64,000 nucleotides of DNA from Cycas panzhihuaensis (taxonomy: Eukaryota; Cycadophyta). The stretch is taken from positions 55,311,741-55,375,740 of the forward strand of contig CM041465.1 in assembly GCA_023213395.1 (NCBI GenBank), written 5' to 3'. The position numbers and the translations under genes were made by a program. Positions 46,690-59,510 of the stretch are shown here, piece by piece. The notes under the pieces are model-generated. The model saw nothing but the letters and a program-made list of their open reading frames with translations. It searched no databases and had not been told where the DNA came from. The first letter of the stretch is position 1. Each line of letters begins with the position of its first letter.

Positions 46690-47720
46690 TCAATAATCAG
46701 GCCAGGTTTTAGTGAAACATCTCTAAAGCAATAGAAGTGGATGAGAAAAATATAGGCTCTTGACTTTGACATAATATATAACAAAGGCAAGTTAAATGTG
46801 GTAGTTGATACTCTATGTTAAAAAGATGAAAAACTCTAGCAATGTATAGTCTTAATGCTATAACCATTATGGGTAATGGAAATACAATTAGAATATACCT
46901 AAGATATATAAATATAATAAATAATTCAAAGAACCCAATATGGGGATAAAAATAAATGACATCTTGTGGTATAAAGGAAAGATATTCATAGGAGCAAAAT
47001 CATCATTAAGTCTAAAGTTTTAGAAAAAGCCTGTGTAGTTCCAATAATAGGATATGCAGGTTTCTTTAAAATATCTCTTAGAACTAAATAATCATTATTT
47101 TAGGAAGTAATAAAAAAATGCACTAGAAATTTATTATAGAACGATTAGTTTATTAGGCAAACAAATATAAATTCAAAGCTTCCCCAAGATTGTTGAAACC
47201 TTTATCCATCCCATAATAGAAATGAAAAACTATTAGTATAGATTTATAATAGGACTACTTAAGTTAGAAGTGAAAGATACTATATATATAATGGTAGATT
47301 ATCTAATAAAATTCACTCACTTTGTGCCTATTCAATCCACATATGAAGCTCCTCAATTAGTAGAGATATATATGAAAAAAATACATAAACTACATGGTTT
47401 CCTTTATACTATTATCAATGATTGGGTTTCCTAATTCTTGAGTTACTTCTAGTAAGAGATGTTTAAATGGGTTAGCATGAAGTTAACAATGAGCATTAGT
47501 TACCATTTATAGATAGATGGTCAAATTAAGGCAATTAACAAATGCTTGGAAAATTAGTCAAGGAACTAAGTGGTTGATAAGCGAAACTCATAGGAAAAAT
47601 GGCTACACCAAGCTAAATCTTGCTACGATGCCTTTTGAGGTGGGTCATCCTAAGAACCTCAAATAAGAGGAGAAGTGATCTTCTAAAAGGTAACTAAGGT
47701 GATAAGTCTTAATTGATCCT
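46690..47720 (+). pseudogene. Chromovirus-type gypsy RNase H end and integrase remnant
   Basis: The plus frame reads DFDIIYNKGKLNVVVDTL (the RNase H end, normally ...GKxNxVADALSR), then after stops an integrase core: VKDTIYIMVDYLIKFTHFVP, TYEAPQLVEIYMKKIHKLHG and TIINDWVS (second Asp), SISYHL and IDGQIKAINKCLEN, where the usual Thr-Glu of DGQTE is changed so the catalytic Glu is lost. It belongs to a different gypsy lineage from gypsy-1 and gypsy-2. Stops occur in every part. No LTR of this element was identified. Copia-3 inserted to its left. Confidence 0.75.
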
Positions 47721-48271
47721 CAACACTCTTCTAAATATAAGAGAGATATCTTTCTATATATGTGCTAAAGAAGGAAATCCAATTAACTACTAACTATTTA
47801 CTGACTAATCAATAATAAAAAAATAAAATAAAAGAAAAGAAAACTTAAACAAACAAACAATCCCTAAATATTTCCCCTAGAGGAGATAAGAAACTATATA
47901 AACACTTCTAATAAGTGGAAGGATTACTGGATTTTGACTCCAAAATATGATGTGCTAGGTTCCCTATCAACTAATCACTTAAGGCCTCCTAGAGATGTGA
48001 TCTACTCTAGACTTCTACCCAAATATAAAAGAGAAGGTTACACTATGATAACTATAGATTGGGAGGATTGATAAGTGAAAAAACTTAGAAGATCTCAAAC
48101 ACTAGATTAATAACCCTATTAAGAGTTAGCTACTAGGGACTTCCTCACTTGATGATGATCCACTCATGAAAGGGGATGGCATGAGGACACTTGTATCCAA
48201 TTTTGGTGAGTCTTACACACTTAGAGGTGAATGAAGAAGAAAGGAGTCACTCTCAACCCAAAGTATAATAG
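47721..48271. other. Unassigned AT-rich stretch left of gypsy-2
   Basis: No coding or LTR structure was recognised. It joins directly to 63801 if gypsy-2 is removed. It may be the rest of the chromovirus-type remnant or of another element. Confidence 0.35.
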
Positions 48272-48276
48272 GAAAC
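48272..48276. other. Target site duplication of gypsy-2, left
   Basis: GAAAC before the LTR. The right partner at 63796-63800 is AAAAC, one change. Confidence 0.65.
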
Positions 48277-50905
48277 TATTTCCTGGCTACTCGGAATGGA
48301 CTTGAGACGCATCAACTGAGGTAAGCTCAGGTATATGTTCTTGGTCCTCTCCTCACTCTTGTTTGACTGAGGTTGTTTAGTATAGATTGCCTGACACATG
48401 CTTGCCTGCCATTTGCATTACTGCATTACTTTCTTACCTGATCACACTGCTTGCACCTGCCGCACACCATTCAGCCTATGACGACCCACCGTGGGGGCAC
48501 TCCTGAGTGAGTCTTGCACCCCATATGGCACTCAACCACTCACATCATCTCCACAGCCCCTCGAGCACCTCAGTTGGTCATGTCTTATCCATAGTAGCAT
48601 CCTGCCTCTACTTTGATTTGCTTTCTAAGTATGATAGGACCCCCCGGTTGAGACCCATCCTTCTCTTTTGACCACCTGTCGGTCACCTAGGCAACAATCC
48701 CTAGCCTGCTCAGCCTTAACATACCTATTGTTTGGATTCAAGCCCTATTTTTATCCTAATTTTAGCCTACAGGCCTGCACTGCTGTAAACTTAGTGGTAC
48801 TATGGTATTTGCCACAGTACCGCGAAGTTTACTGCGGTGCGACTGTTTGAAATTATTTTTAAAATAGGCGTGATAGTTCCTGCTCTTTTCATAGAACTGC
48901 CATGTGGCGTTTGCACCTTTTCACTTTCCTGCAACTCTAAATGTTCACTTAGAGTTAGTGGAAGATAAAAACCAAAAAGTCAATCATTCTTACCTCTTCT
49001 TCCTCCATTTTTTGAATGCACTCCTATAACTCTCCATCACCAACTACAAAAGGACATACTCTTTAGCTGCTACTCTTCCTACAGGGATTTTTTTGCTACA
49101 TCTCAAGACCAGCACTAGCAGCTCAAACCTCCTCTTGTAGGTTCACATGGTGGAAAGTAGGGCATTCACAAGAACTCTCCAAGGAAAAGCTATAAGGTCT
49201 CAAAACCATAGTGGTGTTCTCATGGTGGCCTCTCCTCCAAACCAGCCTCCAAAGCCTGCCAAATGTAGGTTCTTTCTTCTATTTTCCAGCAGGGATAAAC
49301 TCCTATTCTCTATTGTAAGGTACTCCTCAATATTTGCTCTAAGATTCATGCTCTTTCCTTACTTTTCTTATGAATAGTGCTTAGTATATTTGTTGTTCTT
49401 GACTTTGTACTCATTTAGCACTAGCTCTTTGCACCTTGTGTTGTAGTGCTTCCCCTATTTTTCCTGCAAGCCTACTTTAAAGTGGCTATGAAAGGGGGTG
49501 ACACAAGGAAAAGTGGAGGGAGAAAGGTGGGATAGTCCCCCTTGTTGACCTTCTCCCCAAGGGTCCAAACCCTTCTTTTCCTTCCCCTTGCACCTATTGC
49601 CTCCCTTGAAGCTGGGCTAGGGACTTGGGAGCCTATATCTAAATCTGAACCAGCATTGGCAGCCCCTTGCCACGTTAGTTTCAGATCCACATTTGCTAGT
49701 TTTAGGCACCACATAAGCCCCAAAACTGCTCCCGGTTAGTTCATGACCTGTAGCCTATCCCAACTAGATGATCTGCTACTCATAGCACCTCGTCCCTTGG
49801 GTGTGCTTGCACATCATTTTGTTGGTTCTTCTCCTCTCTTGCCTACTGCCCTACATAGTCAATATAGTTTATTTCTCTTTCCCTAAGGTTACGTGGGGAT
49901 TTCTATGGGTGAGCTAGCCATTCCGAGGCTAACTCCTTTCCTTTGGGTACCGGTTGATGTTGATGCTTGCTGGAGTCCTATTTGGAGTTCTTTGGAGTAA
50001 TGTGCATGTGCTCTTGATTTAATTTGGTTTCAACTCCTTTATATTTAAGCATACATATAGTAGATATATTTGCTACCCCCTCTTCCAGGAGGGAGAAACT
50101 TGCATGTTTGACTGGCAAGTTTTGCGATAGCGGTGACACATACGAGCTGAGTTGGATAATAGGTTAGTCTCTTATTAGTTGCTTTTCCTTATTCCTTTTT
50201 TGCTATCTTGCCTTGCTTTATTTCTTTCGCATACTTTGGGGAGGTTAGATAGCCCCTTCGACTGCTCACGGCAACCATCGCTAGCTGGTCTCATCTACGT
50301 GACAAGTTGGAGTGGGAAGGTGCATAAAGAAATATAGATCGCAACACTCCATTCGCACGCCGTGTCCAAGTATTCCTCCTTTTTTCTTTTGTTTATCCTA
50401 TAGCATTTTTCTTCCATGCATATGTATGCATATTAAAACACGTAGGAAACAGAAAAAGGGAAGGAATACATCTTTGCATTTACGTATCTTTTATTCGTAG
50501 TTATTTTTGTTACGTGTAGGCAGTTTTCCTTGAATGTGAGTTACTCGTCCTTCACTTCTTCGATTAGCCCATACGTAAGATATTTTATTACACACATACA
50601 CCCACACGTTGCCTTCTCTCTTCCTTGAGAAGATGCAACTCTTTAGGTCCCCTCTTTCCTCTTCCCGACCATCCAAGGGGTAGGAGAGCCTCACCTTTTG
50701 GGATGACCTAAGGCCTTGCCTTGCGTCCCTCTCCCAAGACTACCTTAAAGCAACTAGATACCATTTGCAGGTCTTGAATTTGTGCTCTGGCACACGGATG
50801 CCCTGCGTGGTGATTTCTTACCAATCAACCTGACTCTTAGCTTGACTTAGTTTTATATAGTCATATCTTACTAAATGTAGGAGACCACCTCGCGGACGCG
50901 TTTCA
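48277..50905 (+). repeat. 5' LTR of gypsy-2
   Basis: 2629 bases, starting TATTTCCTGGC (TG decayed to TA) and ending GCGTTTCA. Compared with the 3' LTR it has an extra block of about 50 bases at 48339-48387, which accounts for the length difference. Confidence 0.95.
48786..48831. promoter_or_regulatory. GGTACC-core inverted repeat in the 5' LTR
   Basis: TAAACTTAGTGGTAC at the left is mirrored by GTACCGCGAAGTTTA at the right around a 16-base loop, with three unpaired positions. It lies about 500 bases into the LTR. Confidence 0.5.
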
Positions 50906-50906
50906 C

Positions 50907-50930
50907 TGGCGACCATACTGTGGACTGCCA
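50907..50930 (+). other. Primer binding site of gypsy-2
   Basis: TGGCGACCATACTGTGGACT, one base after the LTR. This is the Tat/Ogre-type site, generally attributed to tRNA-Arg. Confidence 0.8.
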
Positions 50931-51166
50931 GTAAGGGAACTAGTTTCACCTCTCTTCCTATTAGTGTTCTTACTTTTAGGCGATCTTCTTGACTTTCTTT
51001 TCTGTTGGGCAGCCCCCAATGTGTGTATTTAATACCCTTTGCTCTCTTCTAACAACTTTTATAAAGGCATTGCATGCGACGTTTCTCGCGTTGTTTGTGA
51101 GGTCTACTGCCGTTGTTAGAAGACCTTTCGTATTGTTTCCTTCCGTTGTCGAATCCCAATTCGATA
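50931..51166 (+). other. Leader of gypsy-2
   Basis: A short untranslated stretch between the primer site and gag. It contains 'gcattgcatgcgacgtttc', also present (reverse strand) upstream of gypsy-1 gag near 39060. Confidence 0.6.
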
Positions 51167-52970
51167 ATGGAGGGCTACCATTCTGATTGGGCTTACCACA
51201 CCTTAGTCTTAGGAACTCAGGAGTTTCTCGCATTCATTCCAGGATCCACCCAAGAAGGTGATGATCCCATTTACTACCCAAGTGACCAACTTCACCCTTC
51301 TGACATTCATCCTTCTGCTCATGCAGTAGAAGGCTTGCCCCTTCATGAGATTCACTATCTGATTGGTGATTATTATGAGGAGTGGCCTAAGGGATCTTCG
51401 TCATTTGAGGTCCCATCGACCTCCCATGGACCTTTAAATGGTTCTACCATCTCCCTGCCCACTCTATCTTTTCATTCCAGTAATTGGTGGGTGAATTCAT
51501 CAACTACTTTGATGTAGCCCGTCCATTCGAGAGCAGAATGAAATCTCTCCTTTCGCTCAAATAAGGTCACAATGAAATGAATCATGACTTTGTGAGATGA
51601 TTCCATGACCTCCTTCACTCCATTAAGGCCACGTTGCTTGAGGAGTTGAAGAGAGATCTTTTCGTTAATGCGCTTCATCCCAAAGTACATGTGGAAGTCC
51701 TCAAAATGGGGGCAACCACATGCGACTCTGCGATCATGAAATGCTTAGCGTTAGAGGCTATTGAGATCTAAGCTAGACTTAAGAGACCTCTTAAGCCCTC
51801 ACAACATCGTGAGGTACCTCCCTTAGCCAAGGAAACAAAACCTTCGCAACCCACCAGGTCTACTTCTCATTCGACTGAGAGGACTTTATACCCCCTTGCT
51901 TCTGCCATACGTTCATTCGAGCACACGATGAAGGAGCTTAAACTCCAAGCCCCTTCATCACCAGCCTCCAACAAACAAATTCAATAAGCCTCTCATGCCA
52001 TTCCCCCCAAAGGGGGTAGTACCTAACCTTCTCAAGTGAGGAAAGTCGATCCTCCGCTCGAGAAGAAGTGGTGCTCCGTCCATGGGGAATGCTTCCATGA
52101 TGACTCGCGTTGTTAAGTGCAACACCCTCGTGATGCCCCACCATGTGATACATCTCCCAAATAGGCATCGAGACCCAATCTTGATCAACCCGTTCATAAG
52201 GATTAGTTTTCCAAACATGGGGAGCATGATCGCAATGCTTAGCAAAGAAATAACTGGAACTGGGGTAGATCCCCTGATTCTTGCCCTTTGTGCGGTAGAG
52301 GGAAGGGTGCAGGAGATTCGTCATCCTCTTCATGCTCCCCTGACTGCCATGCTCCTTCACCTTCGCAATCCTGTAACAAGGGAAAGAAGGTAATTCAAAT
52401 GCTTGAGACCACTCCCCTTTATGCCTTAACTCAGTTTCAAGCTGCGAAAGAGGTGGTTGGTGCCTCTACATCTACATCACATCTTGATCCTCCTCTGAAA
52501 ACCGTTCCTCTGGAAATTATGTCGCTTCCCAAGAACATTCCTGTCTATCCTGGTTGCTTCAACTTTAGGAGAGCCCTTACCCAACCCACAGGGAAGGGTA
52601 AGCCTTTTTCCGTGGTTGAAGAGCTTCATATCGTGGTTGCCAGGATGTCCATTATGGATGTCTTGAGAAGCTGCCCAGAGCAACGAATGCTCCTTCTAGA
52701 AGCTTTAGGATTGAATGATGTGCCTGTTCACGTTTTAGGCACTATCCAAAGTCGTGAACCCGTCATCTCCTTTGATCCTAAAGATCTTTCCCAAGCTAGT
52801 GGAAGGGAACACCAATGGAACTTCCCTTTTACCATTACCATAGACACACCTGATTGTACATTGCGAAGGATCGTCGTGGACAACAGTTCTTCTGTCAATG
52901 CTATGCCCTTACGTGTCATGCAAGAGCTTGGTATTTCTGCATTGGAACCCATTCTATGGTGATGTTAAGG
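51167..52970 (+). pseudogene. Gypsy-2 gag and protease
   Basis: The ATG at 51167 opens MEGYHSDWAYHTLVLGTQEF. At about 51430 the sequence jumps from the acidic N-terminal part straight into the capsid core (LKWFYHLPAHS), a deletion of roughly 900 bases relative to gypsy-1. Then FDVARPFESRMK, LLSLK-stop-GHNEMNHDF, KWCSVHGECFHDDSRC (the Cys-His-His-Cys knuckle), an open stretch 52288-52962 rich in Ser and Arg, and the protease site IVVDNSSSVNAM, in which the Gly of the catalytic triplet is now Ser. About ten stops, mostly TAG, lie at positions that are Gln or Trp codons in gypsy-1. Confidence 0.9.
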
Positions 52971-54019
52971 TTATGATGGTAGTGAGAAAACTCGCCTGGG
53001 ATCCGTCTCGATACCTCTCACCCTCGAGGATAAGACCGTCCTTGTCGACATCATTGTTCTTGATGTGGATGCTGATTATAACCTCCTCTTGGGTTGACCA
53101 TGGCTTGACCAAATGGGAGCTGTGTGTTCCACCCATTGGGGGCAATTTAAGTTTGTCCATAACGGACAAATGAGAGTTGTCTCCCGCGAGCGATCGCTCA
53201 TGAAATAAACTAGACCATCTACCTAGGTGAGCCATGCCCATACGAAGGGAAGTAAAGGTCCTTCTAATCATGCCTCGACCTGCTCGATCAGTATTCCTGA
53301 TTCTTCTTACCATGAAGAAGATCTCGCATCTTCTTCTTCTAGTCTAACTCTTTTTGCCCCCATCGGCATTGGAAGCTATGGATACCTCGCCATGTTTAGT
53401 GACGACGGGTCCCATAGTAAGGATGAGGACCTTCCTCACCTGGTTTCCTTCCTTCGCGCTAGTGGGGGGCATTCTTCTTGTTCTAGGTCTCAACCTAAGA
53501 TCCCTTTGTCATAGAGCCCAATCACTCTCTCGTGTCACATACCACCACACGTGTTGACTAGCAAATCCCTGGCTCTCCCCTTCCATCACCTTCCACAAGT
53601 GATGTCGTTGAGAGTTTCTCTCTTGCCTCTTACAAGGGATCTCTCCTTGACTCTCCCTTAGAGTCCCTTAGGGATGTTGGGCAACTTATAGGTCATCTTG
53701 GTCCTATTGCTCCCATGCCATCCTATACCTCGTCCATTTGAAGCTAAGTCATCCATGGGGTGGATTACCTCGAAGACGACGAGGCTTTGCTGGAGCACTT
53801 AGCGAGCTCCATGCCTAACTTACCTTCTGGTCACTATAGACTTGGCCACCAGAAGATCCTAGCGATTGGGTCCACGTTAGCTAACCCGATCCCATCCTTC
53901 ATTCTGTCTCCTCCTGTTGATCTTACCCCCCCTCTATTTCGAGGAGGGGAATGCCATGTGTATGGGGGCAACTCAGGACATAGTCCTCACCTTGGGTAAG
54001 GTTATTAAGGTAGGGGCAG
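52971..54019 (+). other. Protease-RT linker of gypsy-2
   Basis: Continues the protease fold (VDIIVLDVDADYNLLLG) and then a long, poorly conserved linker rich in Ser and Pro with frequent stops. Open pieces such as 53760-53999 (GVDYLEDDEALLEHLASSMP) are in frame with pol but match no domain known to me. Confidence 0.5.
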
Positions 54020-55480
54020 AATGTACCCCTGATGAAGTAAGGGAATACTCCCTTCTATTCCAGGAATTCTGGGATGTGTTCATGTGGGACTACTCTAACA
54101 TGAAAGGAATTGACCCCTCCATCATCATCGACAACCTCACAACTATTCTTGGCACTCATCCTGTGTGCCAGAAGTAGCATCCTCTCCATCCCAAACTTTC
54201 AACCACCGTCAAGATGGAGGTTAAAAAACTCTTGGATGTAGGACTTATCTCTTCCATCGATTACCCTAAGTACGTATCGAACATTATGCCTATTGCCAAG
54301 AAGAATGGGACCATTTAGATATGCATTGATTTTCGTGACATTAACAATACATGTCCCAAAGACAACTTCCCACTCCCCTTTATCGATCAAATAATCGACC
54401 AAACTGCTGGATTCGAAGTCATGTCCTTAATGGACAGCTTTTTTAGCTACAATCAAATTCAGATATCTCCTGAAGACCACCATAAGACGACCTTCACTAC
54501 ACCATGGGGTACCTTTGCCTACAAGGTAATGCCCTTTAGCCTCAAGAATGCAGGTGCTACTTACCAGAGGGTCATGCATTTCATTTTCCATGACCTCATC
54601 AACAACACGTTGGAGGTCTTCATGGACGACATGATGGGTCTGTCACATACTAGAGCCCATCATCCCTCTAACTTACGGGCCATCTTCACATGATATCGCA
54701 AGTATCATGTCAGTCTAAACCCACTTAAATGCGTGTTTGTTGTCACTTCAAGCAAACTCTTGGGTTTCCTTGTGTCAAAGTAAGGAATCCAAATCAATCC
54801 TGATAAAGTCAAGGCAATCCTTGACATGCCGCCTCCTAGAACCCAATGACAGATTAAGTCGTTTCTAGGTAGGCTCAGTTTCCTTAGGCATTTTTTGGAA
54901 GACTTCGCCATAAACGCCAAATGCCTTACTAACCTATTGAAGAAAGAAGCCCCATTTATTTGGTTTGACAAGACCCAACAAGCCTTTGTAGGACTCAAGG
55001 AAGCTCTCGCTTCCGCTCCTACATTGGTGTCTCCTCGTTTCGATAGGCCCTTCATCTTGGCCACCTCAGCTACCGATGAATCCCTGGGTGCAATGCTTGC
55101 ACAAGAGGATGACTCAGGAACTAAGAGAGTAATCTATTTTATCAGTCTCACCCTCGTGGCTATTGAACTTAACTACCCTCTCACCAAGAAAGAATGTCTC
55201 TCCTTGGTCCACATGACCAAGAAGTTCAGATATTACTTACTCGGTAATACTACCAAGGTGATCGTCCAATCTGATCCCTTGCGTTATTTGCTTACTCGTT
55301 CAGACTTGATGGGTAGGGTAGGTCGTTGGGCCATCCTGCTTCAAGAGTTTGACTTGCAAGTCATTAACAAGAAGTCAAAAAAGAGAATGATAGTGGTAGA
55401 GCAGTTAGCCAATGCTACCATTCCCAAAATGAGCAGCATCCCCATTGATAACTCTCTCCCTGACGAGTCTATTCTAATCG
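54020..55480 (+). pseudogene. Gypsy-2 reverse transcriptase and first RNase H
   Basis: RT reads FWDVFMWDYSNMKGIDP, VKKLLDVGLISSIDYPKYVS, NIMPIAKKNGTI-stop-ICIDFRDINN, CPKDNFPLPFIDQIID, SLMDSFFSYNQI, TTFTTPWGTFAYKVMPFSLK, ATYQRVMHFIF and the catalytic VFMDDMM, whose two Asp residues are intact. The thumb is NPLKCVFVV and LLGFLVS-stop. The connection is FLGRLSFLRHF. The RNase H of the usual gypsy type follows: FDRPFILATSATDESLGAML, NYPLTKKECLSLV and KVIVQSDPLRYLL. 54895-55485 is open for 196 codons. Five or so stops break the RT. It copies the element RNA to DNA. Confidence 0.9.
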
Positions 55481-55499
55481 TCTAGGGCACTTCTCCTCA

Positions 55500-56763
55500 T
55501 CCGCTCACCGATAGCGAGTGGTATGGTGACATTGTGCAGTATTTGACTCAGCAGAAATACCACCCTGAAGTTAGTAACAAAGTTAGATTGCACATCCGTG
55601 CCACTGCTAGGCAATACTTCCTCATAGACGAAGTGTTGTACAAGAGATCCTTCGATGGGATCCTACTTCACTGCGTCGCTTCAGACAAAGCAGACCAAAT
55701 ACTCTGCGAATGCTATCATGGCATTTGTAGGGGGCACTTTAGGGGCTAATCCATGGCCTAAAGGATTCTCTGCATGGGTTATTACTGGCCATCCCTTTTT
55801 AAGGATGCCTATGCTTATGCCCTAAGATGTCGGCGATGCCAAGAGCATGCTAATATCTCTCATGTGCCTTCCGAGGCCTTGCACCCTATCATATCTCCAT
55901 GGCCCTTTTCTCAATGGGGTTTAGACCTCATTGGTGCCATATCACCACCTTCTTCCATGCAGCACAAATACATCTTAACTGCTACCAAGTATTTCACCAA
56001 ATGGGCAGAGGTAATCCCCCTGTCCACTATGCCTAGAAAGATGATAGCCACCTTCATCTACCAGCACATCATTTACCGTTTTGGGATTCTGGACATCTTA
56101 ATCATGGACAATGGAACCCCTTTTTGTAACAAGGAAATGGACGAGCTTTGCGAGAAATTCAAGATTTCGTATAAGACCTCATCTCCTTATTACCTCTAAG
56201 CAAACGGGCAAGTTGAATCATTCAACAAAACCCTTGTTAACATTCTAAAGAAAACTGTTGCGCAATCTCAAAGAGATTGGTACCTCCAACTCTCTTCCGC
56301 TCTGTGGGCCTATTACACTTCTATCTGTATGGCTACTAGAATGACTCCATTATCTTTAGTCTATGGGACTGAGGTGGTACTCCCATTGGAAGTGGAGATC
56401 CCCTCTCAAAGGGTCTCCCTTAGGGGTCTTATCAATGAGGAGTCTATCGGCTAGGCTCGTCTCCTAGATCTCGAGGCCCTAGATGAGAGGCACTTAATGG
56501 CTTATCAAGTGAATCTCACTTCAAAAACTTGCTTGCAAAGGACTCACAACAAACATCTTCGTGCCTGTCCTTTATGCCTTGGGGACCATGTCCTCAAGTT
56601 GGAATATCTCTATGACTGTCTGACCAAATTTGGACCTAAATAGGTTAGTCCTTTCATCATTCTCAAGAGCCTCGACAATGGCGCCTATAGGATTGCCACC
56701 TTGGAAGGCCTAGAATTTGAGAAGGCCATCAATAGGAAATTCCTTAAGAGGTTTTATGCCTGA
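55500..56763 (+). pseudogene. Gypsy-2 integrase
   Basis: The zinc-binding N-terminus is ECYHGICRGHFRG and, 90 bases on, LRCRRCQEHANIS. The core is WPFSQWGLDLIGAI (first Asp), LIMDNGTPFCNKEMDELC (second Asp) and NGQVESFNKTL (Glu), so all three catalytic residues remain. The C-terminal part is GDHVLKLEYLYD and GAYRIATLEGLEFEKAINRK, ending in a natural stop at about 56761. No second RNase H lies between the first RNase H and integrase. Stops at 55485, near 55750, 56198, near 56450 and 56641 disable it. It would insert the DNA copy into chromosomes. Confidence 0.9.
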
Positions 56764-57405
56764 TCCTTCAGTGATCCCTTCGTCACACTCTGAAATGAGC
56801 CTAAATTACCATCTTAAGTTGTTCCCATTTCTCCCAGCCACGGGTAGAATGGCAACTTAGGATGGCCTCCTCTATCTCTTTCTAGTTCCTCCCACAGAAC
56901 TCGTGTTCCTATATCCCTTTGGGACTTTTGTCTTCCTATTTGGGCATCCCCCAGTTAGGACAACGTTCTAGAGTATTGTTACTCCCCTCTCTTTCACTTG
57001 GTATTTTCTTTGCATATCATGCTATGCTCCTATGTGGGCATGCATGTTGCTCTATTTCTAACCCCACATGTGCCTATCACCTCTACTCATGGTGGATGTG
57101 TGTGCTCCTGTTAGATATATAGCCATGCATAGAAGGAAATACATACATCATATAACAAAGCATCCATAACGCACAAAACAAAACATATATGTCATCTGCC
57201 ACACATGATATACACATCATCTCATATCAAAATGGGATGCTAATTACCCCATATATATATATATATACATCAAAATCATATGTCACATCGTACATATAGG
57301 AAGCCAATATCCTTGTAGGGGGGGTACAATCATATGACTCTATATATAACCCCCTGGAGGCTCGTGATTTCCCTTGCTAAAATCAAATATATGTGTCCTA
57401 CTCTA
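56764..57405 (+). other. Non-coding region after integrase
   Basis: About 640 bases without coding on either strand. The first 370 bases are shared with gypsy-1 (34900-35300, opposite strand), so they are a family feature. A block such as 'cccacggtagaatggcaact' (approximate) was duplicated in gypsy-1. A short AT run lies at 57249-57268. Confidence 0.5.
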
Positions 57406-59330
57406 CTACTGCCCCGCTCCTAGGGTACCATCTCCTGGTCTGTGTGATCTCTCTCCTATGGACCGCATCCCTCCGAGGCTCCTCCTGGGCCTCCGCGAGC
57501 TCCCTGCCTCGCTCCCCTCATCATGTGGCCATCTCAGGGTCGTTGCTGTCATGTGAGTGTATGCCTTGCTCCTGCTCGACCTCGACGCCACCTGGTCTAC
57601 TAGCTGATCGTATCAAGCCTAGATATGATCCCTCTCTCTCTCTACTCCCTAGAGTCTCTCCTCCTTGCTCCAGAATCTCTCCTCCATCTCTCAGAGATGC
57701 TCCTCTAGGACTGCTAGTCAGACCATGCTCCCTGTGTCTCCACCTGCTCCTCCCTAAGTCTCTAGAGCCTATACGCAACTCTGCAACGTATCTCGCTTAT
57801 CCTTAGCCTCATCTAGCTCTCGCTGCATCCGTCCCCTAAATGCTATATGCTCTTGGGACTCCGTAGCCTAGATATCTCTTGCCCTTGCCAACGGGGTGAA
57901 TGCTATCATATGGGCACCTGCCGATCTAGGTGCATCCTCTATCTGGATGGGCGGTTGCCCCTCTGTGTACACCTGAGGGAACATCTCCCTTACATTGGCC
58001 TCTACCTACCACCTGATCTCCACAATACCTAAAAATCCAACATACCATGTGTCAGTATATATCCAAATGTATGCCGAAATAAAACCAAATCAAGCTATCT
58101 ATCTGGCTACCAAATGATAAGGAAATGGTTAGCATCACCTGCTGTGGCTGCCAGCTCCTCCGCCCGTGTAGTAACCTCTCCTCCTAGCTCCCCACTAGCT
58201 ACTGGTACCTCCTCCTCAGGTACCACCTCTACTTGGGCCTCTCTCCTCATCGGGACTGGGTCAGCTGTCACCTCTCTGGATCTCCTCATGATCTGTAGCC
58301 TGTGGGCCCTTGTCATTGCCCCCCTGCTCTCCTCTGTATTCCCTGATGGGTTTACCTCTCCTCCGGCAGTCCCAGATAGTCCCGCAACTCCTCTTACTGT
58401 CCCTAATGGACCTGCCTCTCCCATAGGTCATGATGGGCCAACCCCATCTCCCCCATCTCCGTCATCATCATCATCACCTAGGAGTGCCCCTGCTCCACCT
58501 GCCTCGTCGTCGTTATCCCACCTCACTGCCCTATACAAATCTGCTATATAATCCATCATAGTGAGGAGGTCCAGCGATGTCGCCTCCACTGAGTGCTAGA
58601 CATGGGCATGATCCTTTGTCCCCCTTAACCTAGTCTGCCATCTATGGACCATCGGGGCCCACTCTACAATGGGGTGTGGTCCCCCTGCTAATGCCACTGC
58701 TCCAAAATGATCAAAAAACTAGCACTGCAGCAATGTGCTGTATGATAACCCTCCTCTACCAGTCATCTTGATAGCATCCAGCTGCGCGATGAGGTTTGCC
58801 ACTATCAGGGTGGCCCAGTCCATCCTCTTGCCAGCCTCACAGCAGCACACTGCATCTATCCATCCCCGAGGGATATCCCTATAGTTTTGTTTGTAGGAAA
58901 CCTAGAACAGAATGCACAATGTGATAAGCTTCCTCACCTGAGGAATCTTAGACATAACCATCATCTGGAGAGGGACTCCTCTCCTCTCCTACGTATCCAT
59001 CCCTCTAAAGAATGCTACTGCCTCTCAATGTGCTACCTCATTGCTAGCCAACACTCCTAGTGTCACTGGCCTCCTAGTCGTTGGTACTCCCAAAATCTGC
59101 CAGATATCCCTCGACGTCACTATCATATCTCCCACCTAGGGAAGGTGGAAAATATGCCTCCTCCTATCCCAGTACGATGCGATATCCACTAGCAACCTTT
59201 GGTTTGATGTGTACTGAGGTGTCTTCAGGGCCTTGAATAGGCCATACCTCTGCAGGACCCCCTTGTCCTCCCTAGACATCATCTCTATATAACTAAGCAT
59301 TGCCATACCTATGTTCTCGTGGTTATCCAT
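57406..59330 (-). pseudogene. Antisense accessory gene of gypsy-2 (plant transposon-protein-like)
   Basis: The frame from ATG 59330 to 58107 can be read on the minus strand with about eight stops, some of them TAG at a likely Trp position. N-terminal text: MDNHENIGMAMLSYIEMMSR, YGLFKALKTPQYTSNQRLL, then SRDIWQILGVPTTRRPVTLG, SKIPQVRKLITLCILF, DIPRGWIDAVCCCEAGKRMD, LIVANLIAQLDAIK and LSYSTLLQC-stop-FFDHFGAVAL. The order (xDIxxxLGVP ... LPYxxLLTxIFxHFGV) resembles the 'putative plant transposon protein' domain found in accessory frames of plant gypsy elements. An acidic Gly-rich stretch follows. After one frameshift (about 57850-58100) comes a coiled-coil-like part (MQRELDEAKDKRDTL, LEEHL-stop-EMEERFWSKEETL), ending near 57406. 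It lies opposite to gag-pol, between integrase and the 3' LTR. Confidence 0.65.
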
Positions 59331-59484
59331 CGCGATAATAGCCTGTCAACACCATAAAATAGTCAAAATCAAGCCTATGTTAGTCCTCTATCTTCCTGGC
59401 TATCTTTCAGCTCTGTCTATTTAAGATTCGAGGCCTCATGACCCCCCATCTTCTTTTTTCTACAGGTTTGTCTTCGTACCGTGC

Positions 59485-59510
59485 TAAACTTCGTGGTACC
59501 GCAAAGTTTA
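59485..59510. promoter_or_regulatory. GGTACC-core palindrome in the antisense leader
   Basis: TAAACTT at the left and AAGTTTA at the right enclose CGTGGTACCGCA. 11 of 13 base pairs match. It shares arms and core with the inverted repeat of the LTR. Confidence 0.55.

Noticed and set aside
57393-58551. Plus-strand open frames (137 and 145 codons) after integrase
   Set aside because: They are Ser/Pro/Leu-rich shadows of the antisense frame, whose minus-strand reading shows domain order and a coiled coil.
57406-59330. Envelope-like gene downstream of integrase
   Set aside because: The long frame is on the opposite strand and shows no signal peptide or membrane segment, so an envelope function is not supported.
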